A stretch of DNA of 15,907 nucleotides from an uncultured Clostridia bacterium (GCA_904397185.1 CAJFOL010000001.1:1-15907), one strand, 5' to 3'; positions 8,300 through 14,623 are shown, numbered from the stretch's first letter. Notes: a model not told the origin generated them from the letters alone. Made by a program: numbers and translations.

Positions 8300-8314
8300 G
8301 TTACTATATATACA
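8278..8314 (+). promoter_or_regulatory. Sigma-A promoter inside the terminator; leaderless start
   Basis: TTGACA (8278-8283) lies in the terminator loop. TACTAT (8302-8307) follows 18 bases later, just after the T tract. The expected transcript start, about seven bases on, coincides with the ATG at 8314. No SD precedes that ATG. Confidence 0.65.
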
Positions 8315-9867
8315 TGAAACTGAAAAGGGGACAAAAAAACAAAAACAACATTTCTCCCGTGAAGGAAGAAAGTTTTTTTGTACAAACAAACATTGATGAC
8401 CTGACAAAGGATATCAACAAAAACGAAAACACCCCAGAAGAACAACTTGAAGATAAGATTATAGAAGAGATTAAAGAAGAAAATAAAGAGGAAAATTTAG
8501 AAGAGACAGAACAAGAGCCTCTTAAAACTCAAGAAAACGAAGAGCAAAAAGAGATAGAAGAGGCTTACTCAGAGCAGGACAAAAGCGAACTTGACACCAT
8601 TGTCAGCGAGTTTAATAATGAGATTGCTTTAAATAATCAACCTGAAAATTTACAGGATGACAACAAGAAAAATCTTGACCAAAGGAAAAAACTTGACGAG
8701 ATAGAACAGTCAGTATCCAAGCAGAGCAGTAAAAAAAGCAAGATTATAAATGTTGTTTTCTTTATTATAAATATCTTGATTGTAGCAGGCATCCTTGTCT
8801 ATCAATTTTTGAATGAAGATATGCCAGAGGGCGGGCTTAATATTGATATATCATATCTTTTAGTATGTATATTGATTTTTGGGCTTGTGCTTGTGTTTGA
8901 TACATTATCTATAAGTTACCTGCTCAAAGTCTCATGTGGAAAATGGAATTTTGGACTAGGGTATAAAGTCGCTGAGATAGGACGTTATTACGACAGTGTG
9001 ACACCTATGGCAACTGGTGGACAACCATTTCAAATCACCTATCTTAAAAAACGGGGAACACCACTTCATACTTCTCTGTCCATCCCACTTGCAAAATATG
9101 AATTTCAACAGATGGCATGGGTGGTTATGAGCCTTATTTGCCTTATAATCTCCTTTACCACAAAAGGTTACGGTACATTTGTCGGTGTGACAAGTATATT
9201 AGGTTTCGTACTTAGTTCGATAGTCCTTTTTGTCACCGTATTTTTGTCGGTTTGCAAGACTTTTGGTAGAAAATTAGTTGTAAAAGTGTTGAAACTTCTC
9301 TACAAGATGAAGATAATCAAAAACTATGATAAACAGTACGAGAAGATTACAAAGTATATCAGCGATTTTCAAGATGTTATGAAACAATATGCAAAGTCTC
9401 CTAAAGATTTTATAGCAATGTTTTTGATATCTACCGCAAAACTTTTGGTGAACTATTCAATACCATTTTTTATAGTCAAAATTTTCATACCAGACCTTCC
9501 GGGCAGTGAATATATAACACTTTTTGTTATGTCACTTCTTGTCGACCTTTCAGCATCATTCTTTCCTCTACCTGGTGGAACGGGTATGAATGAAATATCA
9601 TTTACCGCAGCCTTTGGTGCAGTCATCCATAATAGTGGTGTACTTGTATGGGTACTTCTTGTTTGGAGACTTTTCTCCTACTATATTTACCTCATCCAAG
9701 GTATGCTAATTTTGTCGTATGATATGGCTTATGGTAATCGTAAATATCGTTGGCAGGTCAAGAAGAATGAACTTATGGAAGAAAGTTCAATCTTCAAACA
9801 GAACCAAATAGACAGATTTAGGGCAGAACGGGCTAAGAGACGGCGAAAAAAAGTGCTTAATAAATGA
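8314..9867 (+). CDS. Flippase-like membrane protein, LPG-synthase TM family (UPF0104/YbhN type), with acidic N-terminal extension
   Basis: A 517-residue protein. Residues about 20-135 are hydrophilic and very rich in Glu, Lys, Asn and Gln, and probably cytoplasmic and disordered or coiled. About eight TM helices follow (near 144-164, 178-204, 266-281, 290-313, 366-391, 398-417, 427-449 and 450-468). Family landmarks are GRYYDSVTPMATGGQPFQ (223-240) and FPLPGGTGMNE (417-427); both match the conserved loops of the transmembrane domain found in MprF and in stand-alone AglD/YbhN-like proteins. The MprF aminoacyltransferase domain is absent, so lysyl-PG synthesis is not expected; lipid or polyprenyl-linked substrate transport is the usual proposal. 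The start is ATG 8314. An upstream in-frame TTG at 8278 is the first three bases of the -35 box and would add 12 residues; I reject it. The basic tail (509-517) is cytoplasmic. Confidence 0.85.
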   Translation: MKLKRGQKNKNNISPVKEESFFVQTNIDDLTKDINKNENTPEEQLEDKIIEEIKEENKEENLEETEQEPLKTQENEEQKEIEEAYSEQDKSELDTIVSEFNNEIALNNQPENLQDDNKKNLDQRKKLDEIEQSVSKQSSKKSKIINVVFFIINILIVAGILVYQFLNEDMPEGGLNIDISYLLVCILIFGLVLVFDTLSISYLLKVSCGKWNFGLGYKVAEIGRYYDSVTPMATGGQPFQITYLKKRGTPLHTSLSIPLAKYEFQQMAWVVMSLICLIISFTTKGYGTFVGVTSILGFVLSSIVLFVTVFLSVCKTFGRKLVVKVLKLLYKMKIIKNYDKQYEKITKYISDFQDVMKQYAKSPKDFIAMFLISTAKLLVNYSIPFFIVKIFIPDLPGSEYITLFVMSLLVDLSASFFPLPGGTGMNEISFTAAFGAVIHNSGVLVWVLLVWRLFSYYIYLIQGMLILSYDMAYGNRKYRWQVKKNELMEESSIFKQNQIDRFRAERAKRRRKKVLNK

Positions 9868-9909
9868 TGATTTAAGTATAATTCTTATTATTTGTTCCAA
9901 AATATAACT

Positions 9910-10464
9910 ATGAAATTCAATAAAGAAAATTTCGGCTGGATTTTTTTGTGTTTTGGACTTTTGGTGTTGCTTGCAATAGCAATTTATCTTGGTGTCAGCG
10001 GTTGGTTTTTCAAAAATGATGCTTCATTTACTACAGACCTAGAACTTGGCAAAACGGTCTCAACGACTATCAGCAAAAATCAAGCCAGCACCATATCATT
10101 AACTTTTGATGGCTCCTATTTGGCGGGGGAGAAACTCCCTCAAATTATAAGTGTGACAAATGTTGATGAGTCTTCAAATATTTATCTTAGAGCAAAGGTG
10201 GTAGTATCATCAGGGAGCGGGACAAATCCTGATATGGATATTGTAAGTACGATAAATTGGACTTATAATGAAAGCGATGGCTATTACTATTTCAATGACT
10301 TACTTTCTGTGGATGCAAGGGCGACACTATGCTCGTATGTGATAATAGGCGATGGGAACTATATATCTCAAAATAGGTATATCTTAACCTTTATCTTTGA
10401 AAGTTTATCTTCAAGTGAAGACGTGCAATCTTTATGGGGAATAAATCCTATTCAAAATGTTTGA
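9910..10464 (+). CDS. Small exported protein with N-terminal membrane anchor and beta-rich domain
   Basis: Not recognised with certainty. From the ATG at 9910 the product is 184 residues: a short polar start, one TM or uncleaved signal helix (about 9-33), then a beta-rich extracytoplasmic domain with alternating Ser/Thr and hydrophobic residues. The run NWTYNESDGYYYFNDLLS (119-136), with aromatic residues and an Asn-rich turn, resembles the central strand region of TasA/camelysin-like surface fibre proteins, but the match is only by eye. Neither ATG 9910 nor the in-frame TTG at 9892 has an SD; a TATAAT at 9877-9882 may give a short leader. The start is therefore uncertain by six codons. It lies 42 bases after the flippase-like gene and may be translated from the same transcript. 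Confidence 0.6.
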   Translation: MKFNKENFGWIFLCFGLLVLLAIAIYLGVSGWFFKNDASFTTDLELGKTVSTTISKNQASTISLTFDGSYLAGEKLPQIISVTNVDESSNIYLRAKVVVSSGSGTNPDMDIVSTINWTYNESDGYYYFNDLLSVDARATLCSYVIIGDGNYISQNRYILTFIFESLSSSEDVQSLWGINPIQNV

Positions 10465-10489
10465 CAAATTTTTTAAAAAAGTTTAATAT
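10461..10489 (+). promoter_or_regulatory. Sigma-A promoter overlapping the preceding stop codon
   Basis: TTGACA (10461-10466) contains the TGA stop (10462-10464) of the upstream gene. A 17-base spacer leads to TAATAT (10484-10489). A second -10-like TATAAT lies at 10519-10524 without a good -35. Confidence 0.65.
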
Positions 10490-10542
10490 GTTATTAATAG
10501 TTTAATAGTGATTTATTCTATAATCATAACAAAGGAGTAAAT

Positions 10543-10962
10543 ATGGAAAATAATATTCCACCGAGACGACCAATTCCGCCTAAGCCACCGATAAAACAAC
10601 CACCACAAAAGCCGGTGATAAAGAAGGACGAACAGAATGCAAATATCGAGTTGCCTAAGGACGTGGTTGAAGTTAATGATAATATGAAAGATAATCAATT
10701 TGGATATGCAGATTTGCCAGAAAATATGCTAGATTCTTTGCAAGAGGTCAATTTGACTGAAGTTAATGAACCGCCAGTAGAAGACAAGAATACTAAAAAG
10801 AAAAAGAAAGAGAAGAAAGTCAAAGAAAAACCTAATGTTGACCCTATCATCAAGGTAATTGACCCTGTAAAAAGAGACAAAAATAGAAAGATTTGGCTGT
10901 CAATTTTGACCACTCTCGCTCTTGCGGGTGCCATTGTATGCTTTGTTATGCTTGCAATTTAG
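10543..10962 (+). CDS. Proline/lysine-rich tail-anchored membrane protein
   Basis: A 139-residue protein with a clear SD (GGAG, 10534-10537) five bases before the ATG. I do not recognise a family. Residues 1-27 are dominated by Pro and basic residues (PPRRP and PPKPP types). Residues 28-81 are acidic to neutral with Asn and Glu. Residues 82-97 form a dense lysine block, and residues 117-138 are a single hydrophobic helix that ends the protein. With no signal peptide, the N-terminal 115 residues should be cytoplasmic, held to the membrane by the C-terminal helix. The proline-rich start could bind partners, and the lysine block could bind acidic lipid heads, nucleic acid or the acidic N-terminal region of the nearby flippase-like protein; these are guesses. 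It has its own promoter and is followed by a hairpin at 11014-11050. Confidence 0.75.
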   Translation: MENNIPPRRPIPPKPPIKQPPQKPVIKKDEQNANIELPKDVVEVNDNMKDNQFGYADLPENMLDSLQEVNLTEVNEPPVEDKNTKKKKKEKKVKEKPNVDPIIKVIDPVKRDKNRKIWLSILTTLALAGAIVCFVMLAI

Positions 10963-11013
10963 CCTAGTTGTGACAAAAAATATTATAAATTTGATATATA
11001 AAATAAAAAAAAC

Positions 11014-11054
11014 AAGTCAATCATTAATTTATGAAAAAAATGATTGGCTTTTTT
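11014..11054 (+). terminator. Hairpin with T tract that spans the start of the next gene
   Basis: AAGTCAATCATT (11014-11025) pairs with AATGATTGGCTT (11039-11050), with one G-U pair, and runs into six T. The 13-base loop contains the ATG at 11031. It would end the upstream transcript, and could attenuate or mask the start of the downstream gene. Confidence 0.7.
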
Positions 11055-11468
11055 GTTGTTATAGTTTTGTTGCTTTCATTGGTTATGACAAAGCAAGATG
11101 ACTTCAATTTTTTATCAAATTGCTCCAAGATTTTGGCAGTTAGTGATGAAAAATTGGCAGATGAGAATTATGTGCTTCAAAATGGCAAACAATACTATTA
11201 TTTTTATAATGATATTGACAAATTGAAGGACAAAGGCTTTTTTGCATATAACTTTTATTTTGATATTGAGACCGATTTAAGTCAAATTTTAGATTGCTTT
11301 TCATTTGTTTATGAGGGCGAAGGAGTGGATGATTATAAAATTTACTATGGCTACTATGATGGCTATAGAGATTTTAGGTATGTGGATGGCAAAAAGATAA
11401 ATGTTCAAGTGGTAAAAAATGACCATGAAATTATAGTTGGATTTCCGCTGATTGTGACAGGATACTAA
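11031..11468 (+). CDS. Small exported protein, possibly YwmB-like
   Basis: A 145-residue protein with a basic, hydrophobic signal segment (MKKMIGFF to about residue 19) and a Tyr/Asp-rich mature part. The C-terminal portion reads DGKKINVQVV, then a run ending IIVGFPLIVTGY. A closing pattern of this kind (a KVNVQ-type strand, then G-x-P-I/L-I and a terminal Y) is what I recall from YwmB-family proteins, which are encoded just upstream of murA-spoIID-spoIIQ in many Firmicutes. The location directly before the spoIIQ-like gene supports that reading, but the protein is much shorter than YwmB (about 240 residues) and the match is weak. There is no SD. The ATG lies in the loop of a terminator-like hairpin; a second in-frame ATG at 11040 is equally unsupported. 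Expression may therefore be low or conditional. Confidence 0.55.
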   Translation: MKKMIGFFVVIVLLLSLVMTKQDDFNFLSNCSKILAVSDEKLADENYVLQNGKQYYYFYNDIDKLKDKGFFAYNFYFDIETDLSQILDCFSFVYEGEGVDDYKIYYGYYDGYRDFRYVDGKKINVQVVKNDHEIIVGFPLIVTGY

Positions 11469-11513
11469 CTTTTAAGATAATTGTCGAATACGAAATTAGA
11501 GTTACAAAACAAT

Positions 11514-11543
11514 GTATAAATACATATTTATGTGGCAATAAAC
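11514..11543 (+). promoter_or_regulatory. Candidate sigma-F promoter upstream of the spoIIQ-like gene
   Basis: GTATA (11514-11518) fits the -35 GYWTA. Exactly 15 bases later, GGCAATAAAC (11534-11543) fits GGNNANAHTR except at the last two positions. spoIIQ is a sigma-F gene in B. subtilis. A weaker sigma-A reading (TTACAA 11502-11507, TATTTA 11525-11530) competes. Confidence 0.45.
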
Positions 11544-11559
11544 TATGCAAGGAGGTAAT

Positions 11560-12126
11560 ATGGAAATAAAAAAAGAAAATAAGGTGGTTGATTTTATCAA
11601 AAAGTATGGCATCTATGTGACTGTTGGTGTAGTCGTCTTCGCAGTAGCCTTGACTTTTACACTGCTTGCAACTCTTAACAATAGTGCGGTACAGACAGGA
11701 ACGGGGAACGTATCTTTTGTTATGCCTATGCAAGATGCATCGGTTGTAAAGGACTACTCTGACACATCTTTGCAACTCAATGAGACATTGAAACAATGGG
11801 AAGCACATATGTCTATAGATTTGACATCTGAAAATAGTGACGTATTTGCTATTCAAAGTGGCACAGTGTCAGAGGTAAACTATGACTATTTAAATGGTTA
11901 TAGTGTAACCGTTGACCACGGGAATGGCTTTGTCTCAGTCTACTCATCACTTGCTGAGGAAGTAGAAGTTAAAGAGGGGGACAAAGTGTCCGCTGGCGAG
12001 AAGATAGGCTCGGCAAGCGAGAGTGCGATCGGCGAGAGTGAGTTAGGAAATCATCTTCACTTCACTTTGAAACTTAACGATGACTACGTTGACCCAAATG
12101 ACTACCTAGATTTGCAAATAAAATAA
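11560..12126 (+). CDS. spoIIQ: SpoIIQ-like membrane protein with LytM (M23) domain
   Basis: A 188-residue protein. The start at 11560 follows a strong SD, AAGGAGGT (11549-11556); an ATG at 11545 lies upstream of that site and is rejected. Residues 1-18 are cytoplasmic and basic, residues 19-39 form a TM helix, and residues about 75-185 a LytM-type peptidase fold. HMSID (83-87) supplies the His and Asp metal ligands, and HLH (165-167) supplies the third ligand and one catalytic His. The usual YxHL motif reads YSSL (128-131), so the second catalytic His is Ser130 and endopeptidase activity is doubtful. In sporulation, forespore SpoIIQ binds mother-cell SpoIIIAH to form the channel across the engulfing membranes. 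Small size, single TM, LytM domain and closeness to spoIIID support the assignment; a general M23 protein is the alternative. A strong terminator follows. Confidence 0.8.
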   Translation: MEIKKENKVVDFIKKYGIYVTVGVVVFAVALTFTLLATLNNSAVQTGTGNVSFVMPMQDASVVKDYSDTSLQLNETLKQWEAHMSIDLTSENSDVFAIQSGTVSEVNYDYLNGYSVTVDHGNGFVSVYSSLAEEVEVKEGDKVSAGEKIGSASESAIGESELGNHLHFTLKLNDDYVDPNDYLDLQIK

Positions 12127-12140
12127 ATAACTTCCTAAAA

Positions 12141-12173
12141 AATACAATAATTGCATAAAATTATTGTATTTTT
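12141..12173 (+). terminator. Intrinsic terminator after the spoIIQ-like gene
   Basis: AATACAATAATT (12141-12152) pairs perfectly with AATTATTGTATT (12159-12170) around a six-base loop and ends in T. It insulates acp from spoIIQ transcription. Confidence 0.85.
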
Positions 12174-12174
12174 A

Positions 12175-12214
12175 TTTACATATCATTTTTGTTATGCTAT
12201 AATAATTATGGAGG
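12175..12214 (+). promoter_or_regulatory. Sigma-A promoter and ribosome binding site of acp
   Basis: TTTACA (12175-12180), 17 bases, then TATAAT (12198-12203) preceded by TG (extended -10). GGAGG (12210-12214) lies six bases before the ATG. The leader is therefore only about 11 bases and almost starts at the SD. Confidence 0.8.
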
Positions 12215-12220
12215 TTTTTT

Positions 12221-12457
12221 ATGAGTACGATTGACAAAGTTAAGAAAATTATCGCTGACCAATTGTGTATTTCAACTGATGATATTGCTGATAATGCCAA
12301 CGTTGTAGAAGATTTGGGTGCCGATTCTCTTGATGTTGTTGAACTTTTAATGACATTTGAAGACGAATTTAAAGTATCTATTCCAGATGAAAAACTCGAG
12401 GAATTAAAGACTATACCACAAATCGTTAAAGTCATAGACGAATATACAAAGAAGTAA
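12221..12457 (+). CDS. acpP: Acyl carrier protein
   Basis: A 78-residue acidic, helical protein that carries growing fatty acyl chains on a phosphopantetheine arm in the type II fatty acid synthase (cytoplasm). The attachment site is Ser36 in the motif LGADSLDVVEL (32-42), and the flanking helix EDEFKVSIPDEKLEEL is the usual partner-recognition region. The length is typical of the family. It stands alone, with its own promoter and a terminator on either side, rather than in a fab operon. This suggests the main housekeeping ACP or an extra copy, which cannot be decided from this window. Its place between two sporulation genes is unusual; its sigma-A promoter argues that it is not itself part of the sporulation programme. 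Confidence 0.95.
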   Translation: MSTIDKVKKIIADQLCISTDDIADNANVVEDLGADSLDVVELLMTFEDEFKVSIPDEKLEELKTIPQIVKVIDEYTKK

Positions 12458-12477
12458 GTATAAAATAGAATATTTTT

Positions 12478-12503
12478 AAGGAGCATGGTGGATGCTCTTT
12501 TTT
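12478..12503 (+). terminator. Intrinsic terminator after acp
   Basis: A nine-pair stem, 12478-12486 with 12492-12500 (core GAGCAT/ATGCTC), loop GGTGG, then six T (12498-12503). Confidence 0.88.
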
Positions 12504-12528
12504 ATTTGCCAAAATTCTACAAATAATG

Positions 12529-12557
12529 ACATATTGCGGGGGAATTTGTCATAGTTT
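12529..12557 (+). promoter_or_regulatory. Sigma-E promoter of spoIIID
   Basis: ACATATT (12529-12535) matches the -35 consensus kmATATT. After 14 bases, CATAGTTT (12550-12557) matches the -10 CATACAnT at CATA and the last T. spoIIID is a sigma-E gene in B. subtilis. The implied leader starts at the SD. Confidence 0.7.
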
Positions 12558-12574
12558 ATAGGGTGGAGGTTGTA

Positions 12575-12835
12575 ATGAGAGAAGAAATAACCAGACGTAT
12601 ACGAACGGAAGCAACTCACATTTTAAAAACACATGATACCATACGTAGGACAGCACAAATTTTTGGCTATAGCAAAAGCACTGTCCACTTTGATGTTTCA
12701 GTAAGGCTTAAAAAACTTGATGGAGACCTGTACATGAGGACGAAGAAAATTCTTGATGAAAATTTTGCTGAAAAACATATCCGTGGCGGTCAGGCGACCA
12801 AACAAAAATATCTTGAAAGCGAACTTGAAAGATAA
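12575..12835 (+). CDS. spoIIID: Sporulation transcriptional regulator SpoIIID
   Basis: An 86-residue DNA-binding protein that represses or activates many sigma-E-dependent genes in the mother cell and helps switch to sigma-K. The start is ATG 12575 after GGAGGT (12565-12570); a GTG at 12563 in the same frame precedes that SD and is rejected. A helix-turn-helix spans about 21-44, with the recognition helix in YSKSTVHFD (32-40), nearly identical to the B. subtilis SKSTVHKD segment except that Phe replaces Lys. The basic C-terminal region HIRGGQATKQKY (68-79) matches HLRGGEATKLKY of B. subtilis, which contributes to DNA binding. The protein is about seven residues shorter at the C-terminus. It strongly indicates a spore-forming organism. 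It is transcribed alone, with a terminator on each side. Confidence 0.97.
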   Translation: MREEITRRIRTEATHILKTHDTIRRTAQIFGYSKSTVHFDVSVRLKKLDGDLYMRTKKILDENFAEKHIRGGQATKQKYLESELER

Positions 12836-12841
12836 AAGTAT

Positions 12842-12896
12842 AAAAAATAGGAGTTATTTTGTAGGTGTTTTTAAAGCCCTTTGCTCCTATTTTTTA
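12842..12896 (+). terminator. Bidirectional long-loop terminator between spoIIID and the aldolase gene
   Basis: AAAAAATAGGAG (12842-12853) pairs perfectly with CTCCTATTTTTT (12884-12895) across a 30-base loop. The A and T ends give a T tract on either strand, suiting the convergent genes. Confidence 0.75.
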
Positions 12897-12974
12897 TTAT
12901 GTTTTTAAATTAATATTAATTTTTAAAGTTATATTTGTAAATTTGACATTATAAAATTTAAAATTTTCTGTTTT

Positions 12975-13886
12975 TTAAATTTGATTATTTGAGAAAAACA
13001 CATTGTTTATCTTGTCTGTAACCAGATTTTTTATTTGCTCTCTTCCACTACCTAAATATTTCCTTGGGTCGAACTCCTTTGGATTTTCTGCTAACACTTG
13101 CCGAACCTGACTAGTCACAGCAAGCCTTATATCTGTGTCAGTGTTGATTTTTACAATGTTATGCTCTTTAACCGCTTTTTCAAGAAGATTTTTAGGTATT
13201 CCACTGGCTTTGCTAAGGTCTCCGCCGTATTTGTTAATCCTTTCAATGAGCGAGGTGTCAACTGAGGATGCTCCATGAAGTACAAGCGGGAAAGAGGGTA
13301 AGAGACTTTCAATTTCACTTAAAATGTCAAAACGTAAAGTTTTCTCTCCGCTATACTTGTAAGCACCATGACTTGTACCTATTGCCACTGCAAGACTGTC
13401 AATATTTGTCCGCAAAACAAACTCTTTTGCCTGCATAGGACAAGTGTAATGTGACTTATCACTTTGGACATTGTCCTCAATTCCTTGCAGTTGCCCAAGT
13501 TCTCCCTCGACAAAGACATTTTTACTGTGAGCATATTCGCACACCTTTTGAGTCAATGCAATATTTTCCTCATATGGTAATGAACTTCCGTCAATCATGA
13601 CACTATCAAAGCCCATATCAACTGCCTTTTTACAAATATCAAAATTTTTGCCATGGTCAAGATGCAGAAATAGGTGTGGAAAATCTTTTTTACCAGCACT
13701 TGCAAGTGCGGTTGTGAAGTTGCCCATATAGTTTAAAGCACTTTCGCTGACTGCAATTATCATAGGCGAAGAGGTCTCTTTGCAAGCCTCAATAATTCCT
13801 TGCAAACTTTCCATATTACAAAAATTAATTGCACCAAGAGCGAAGTTGTTTTTCATCGCTTTTTTATAATAATCTAACAAATTCAT
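12975..13886 (-). CDS. fba: Class II fructose-bisphosphate aldolase
   Basis: A zinc-dependent cytoplasmic aldolase that interconverts fructose 1,6-bisphosphate with dihydroxyacetone phosphate and glyceraldehyde 3-phosphate. The start at 13886 is set by AAGGAG a few bases upstream on the minus strand; an ATG at 13904 lies before that SD. The 303 residues match the family length. Key residues are visible: catalytic Asp77 and zinc ligand His78 in LHLDHG, Glu129 in VEGELG, zinc ligand His173 in GTSHG, zinc ligand His204 in LHGASS, the phosphate-binding GGDLSKASGIP (221-231) and NTDTDIR (248-254). Tagatose-bisphosphate aldolases (GatY/KbaY) share all these motifs, so substrate specificity is inferred; no sugar-utilisation genes lie nearby, which favours the glycolytic role. 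It is convergent with spoIIID and divergent from the lipoprotein gene. Confidence 0.92.
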   Translation of the reverse strand: MNLLDYYKKAMKNNFALGAINFCNMESLQGIIEACKETSSPMIIAVSESALNYMGNFTTALASAGKKDFPHLFLHLDHGKNFDICKKAVDMGFDSVMIDGSSLPYEENIALTQKVCEYAHSKNVFVEGELGQLQGIEDNVQSDKSHYTCPMQAKEFVLRTNIDSLAVAIGTSHGAYKYSGEKTLRFDILSEIESLLPSFPLVLHGASSVDTSLIERINKYGGDLSKASGIPKNLLEKAVKEHNIVKINTDTDIRLAVTSQVRQVLAENPKEFDPRKYLGSGREQIKNLVTDKINNVFFSNNQI

Positions 13887-13904
13887 CTTATCTCTCCTTA
13901 TCAT

Positions 13905-13932
13905 ATTTTAACACATTTTTTATTGCAGGCAA
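13905..13932 (-). promoter_or_regulatory. Probable sigma-A promoter of the aldolase gene
   Basis: On the minus strand, TTGCCT (13932-13927) is followed after 16 bases by TAAAAT (13910-13905), giving a leader of about 12 bases that begins near the SD. Confidence 0.5.
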
Positions 13933-13960
13933 ACATATTTATAGAAAAAGGAGTTAAAAA

Positions 13961-14623
13961 ATGAAGAAAAAAATAATGTGTTTAGGTCTATGCCTACTTT
14001 TTGTAACTTGCCCACTTGTGCTTATTGGTTGCAATGAAAAGCCGTCTTTGCAGAGTAATATTAGCGAAATCACCAAACTTTACTTTCAAGGTTCGTCTGG
14101 GGAAGCACACGGCTCAATAAGTGTAGGGCAGAGGGAAGAGCCTTATAAGATGGACGGCATACACAATAAACTATATGACTTTTCTTTGGTAGTGATTGAT
14201 TTTGGGAAGATAATAGACGAAGAAGAGATAGTCACTTCTCTTACAATAAATGATAGCGAGCAAGATTTTACAATGTACTATAATCCTCTCAACAATGCTT
14301 TTATGGCGGATATTGGGTATAGTTTAAATGAAGATGACATAGTTAGGGTTATGTTTGAAGATATAACAATTGATTTTTCCCTTGTCAGTGACAGTTTTCA
14401 AGTTTCATGGGAACAGGCACTTGATAAAGCAACAGAAAATATTGATGCAAAAAGTTTTTATGAGGATGGAGTTTTTAAAGGGGAATGCTATCTAAAAGTC
14501 TTAACAGAAAGAGACGACAATTTTGAAGATTTATTTTGGGTGTTTACTGTGGTAGGTGAGAACGGCGAAGTTAAGAATATTGTTATCAGTATTGAAAATG
14601 GAGAAATTTTAGCAAATCAATAA
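13961..14623 (+). CDS. Lipoprotein of unknown function, possibly PepSY-like at the C-terminus
   Basis: A 220-residue lipoprotein with SD AAGGAG (13948-13953) before the ATG. The signal peptide (1-23) ends in the lipobox VLIGC, with Cys24 as the lipid-modified residue. The mature protein is acidic with a mixed beta and helical pattern. Residues about 148-220 begin with WEQALDKATENI and end with VKNIVISIENGEILANQ. A helix starting at a W or T followed by A-L, then a beta hairpin ending in D/E-x-x-(T/N)-GE-I/V-L, is characteristic of PepSY-like domains, which are thought to act as small extracytoplasmic inhibitors or binding modules. I infer this by eye only. The gene is divergent from fba across a 74-base region and has 50 bases to hflX with no terminator. 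No function can be assigned. Confidence 0.75.
   Translation: MKKKIMCLGLCLLFVTCPLVLIGCNEKPSLQSNISEITKLYFQGSSGEAHGSISVGQREEPYKMDGIHNKLYDFSLVVIDFGKIIDEEEIVTSLTINDSEQDFTMYYNPLNNAFMADIGYSLNEDDIVRVMFEDITIDFSLVSDSFQVSWEQALDKATENIDAKSFYEDGVFKGECYLKVLTERDDNFEDLFWVFTVVGENGEVKNIVISIENGEILANQ

Noticed and set aside
8278..8313. Upstream TTG start for the flippase-like protein
   Set aside because: The TTG is the first half of a consensus -35 box, lies in a terminator loop, and the added residues are not supported by an SD or family length.
11431..11856. Minus-strand frame of 141 codons across the spoIIQ-like gene start
   Set aside because: It overlaps the SD, start and TM segment of the spoIIQ-like gene, is rich in Cys, His and Tyr, and has no start signals.
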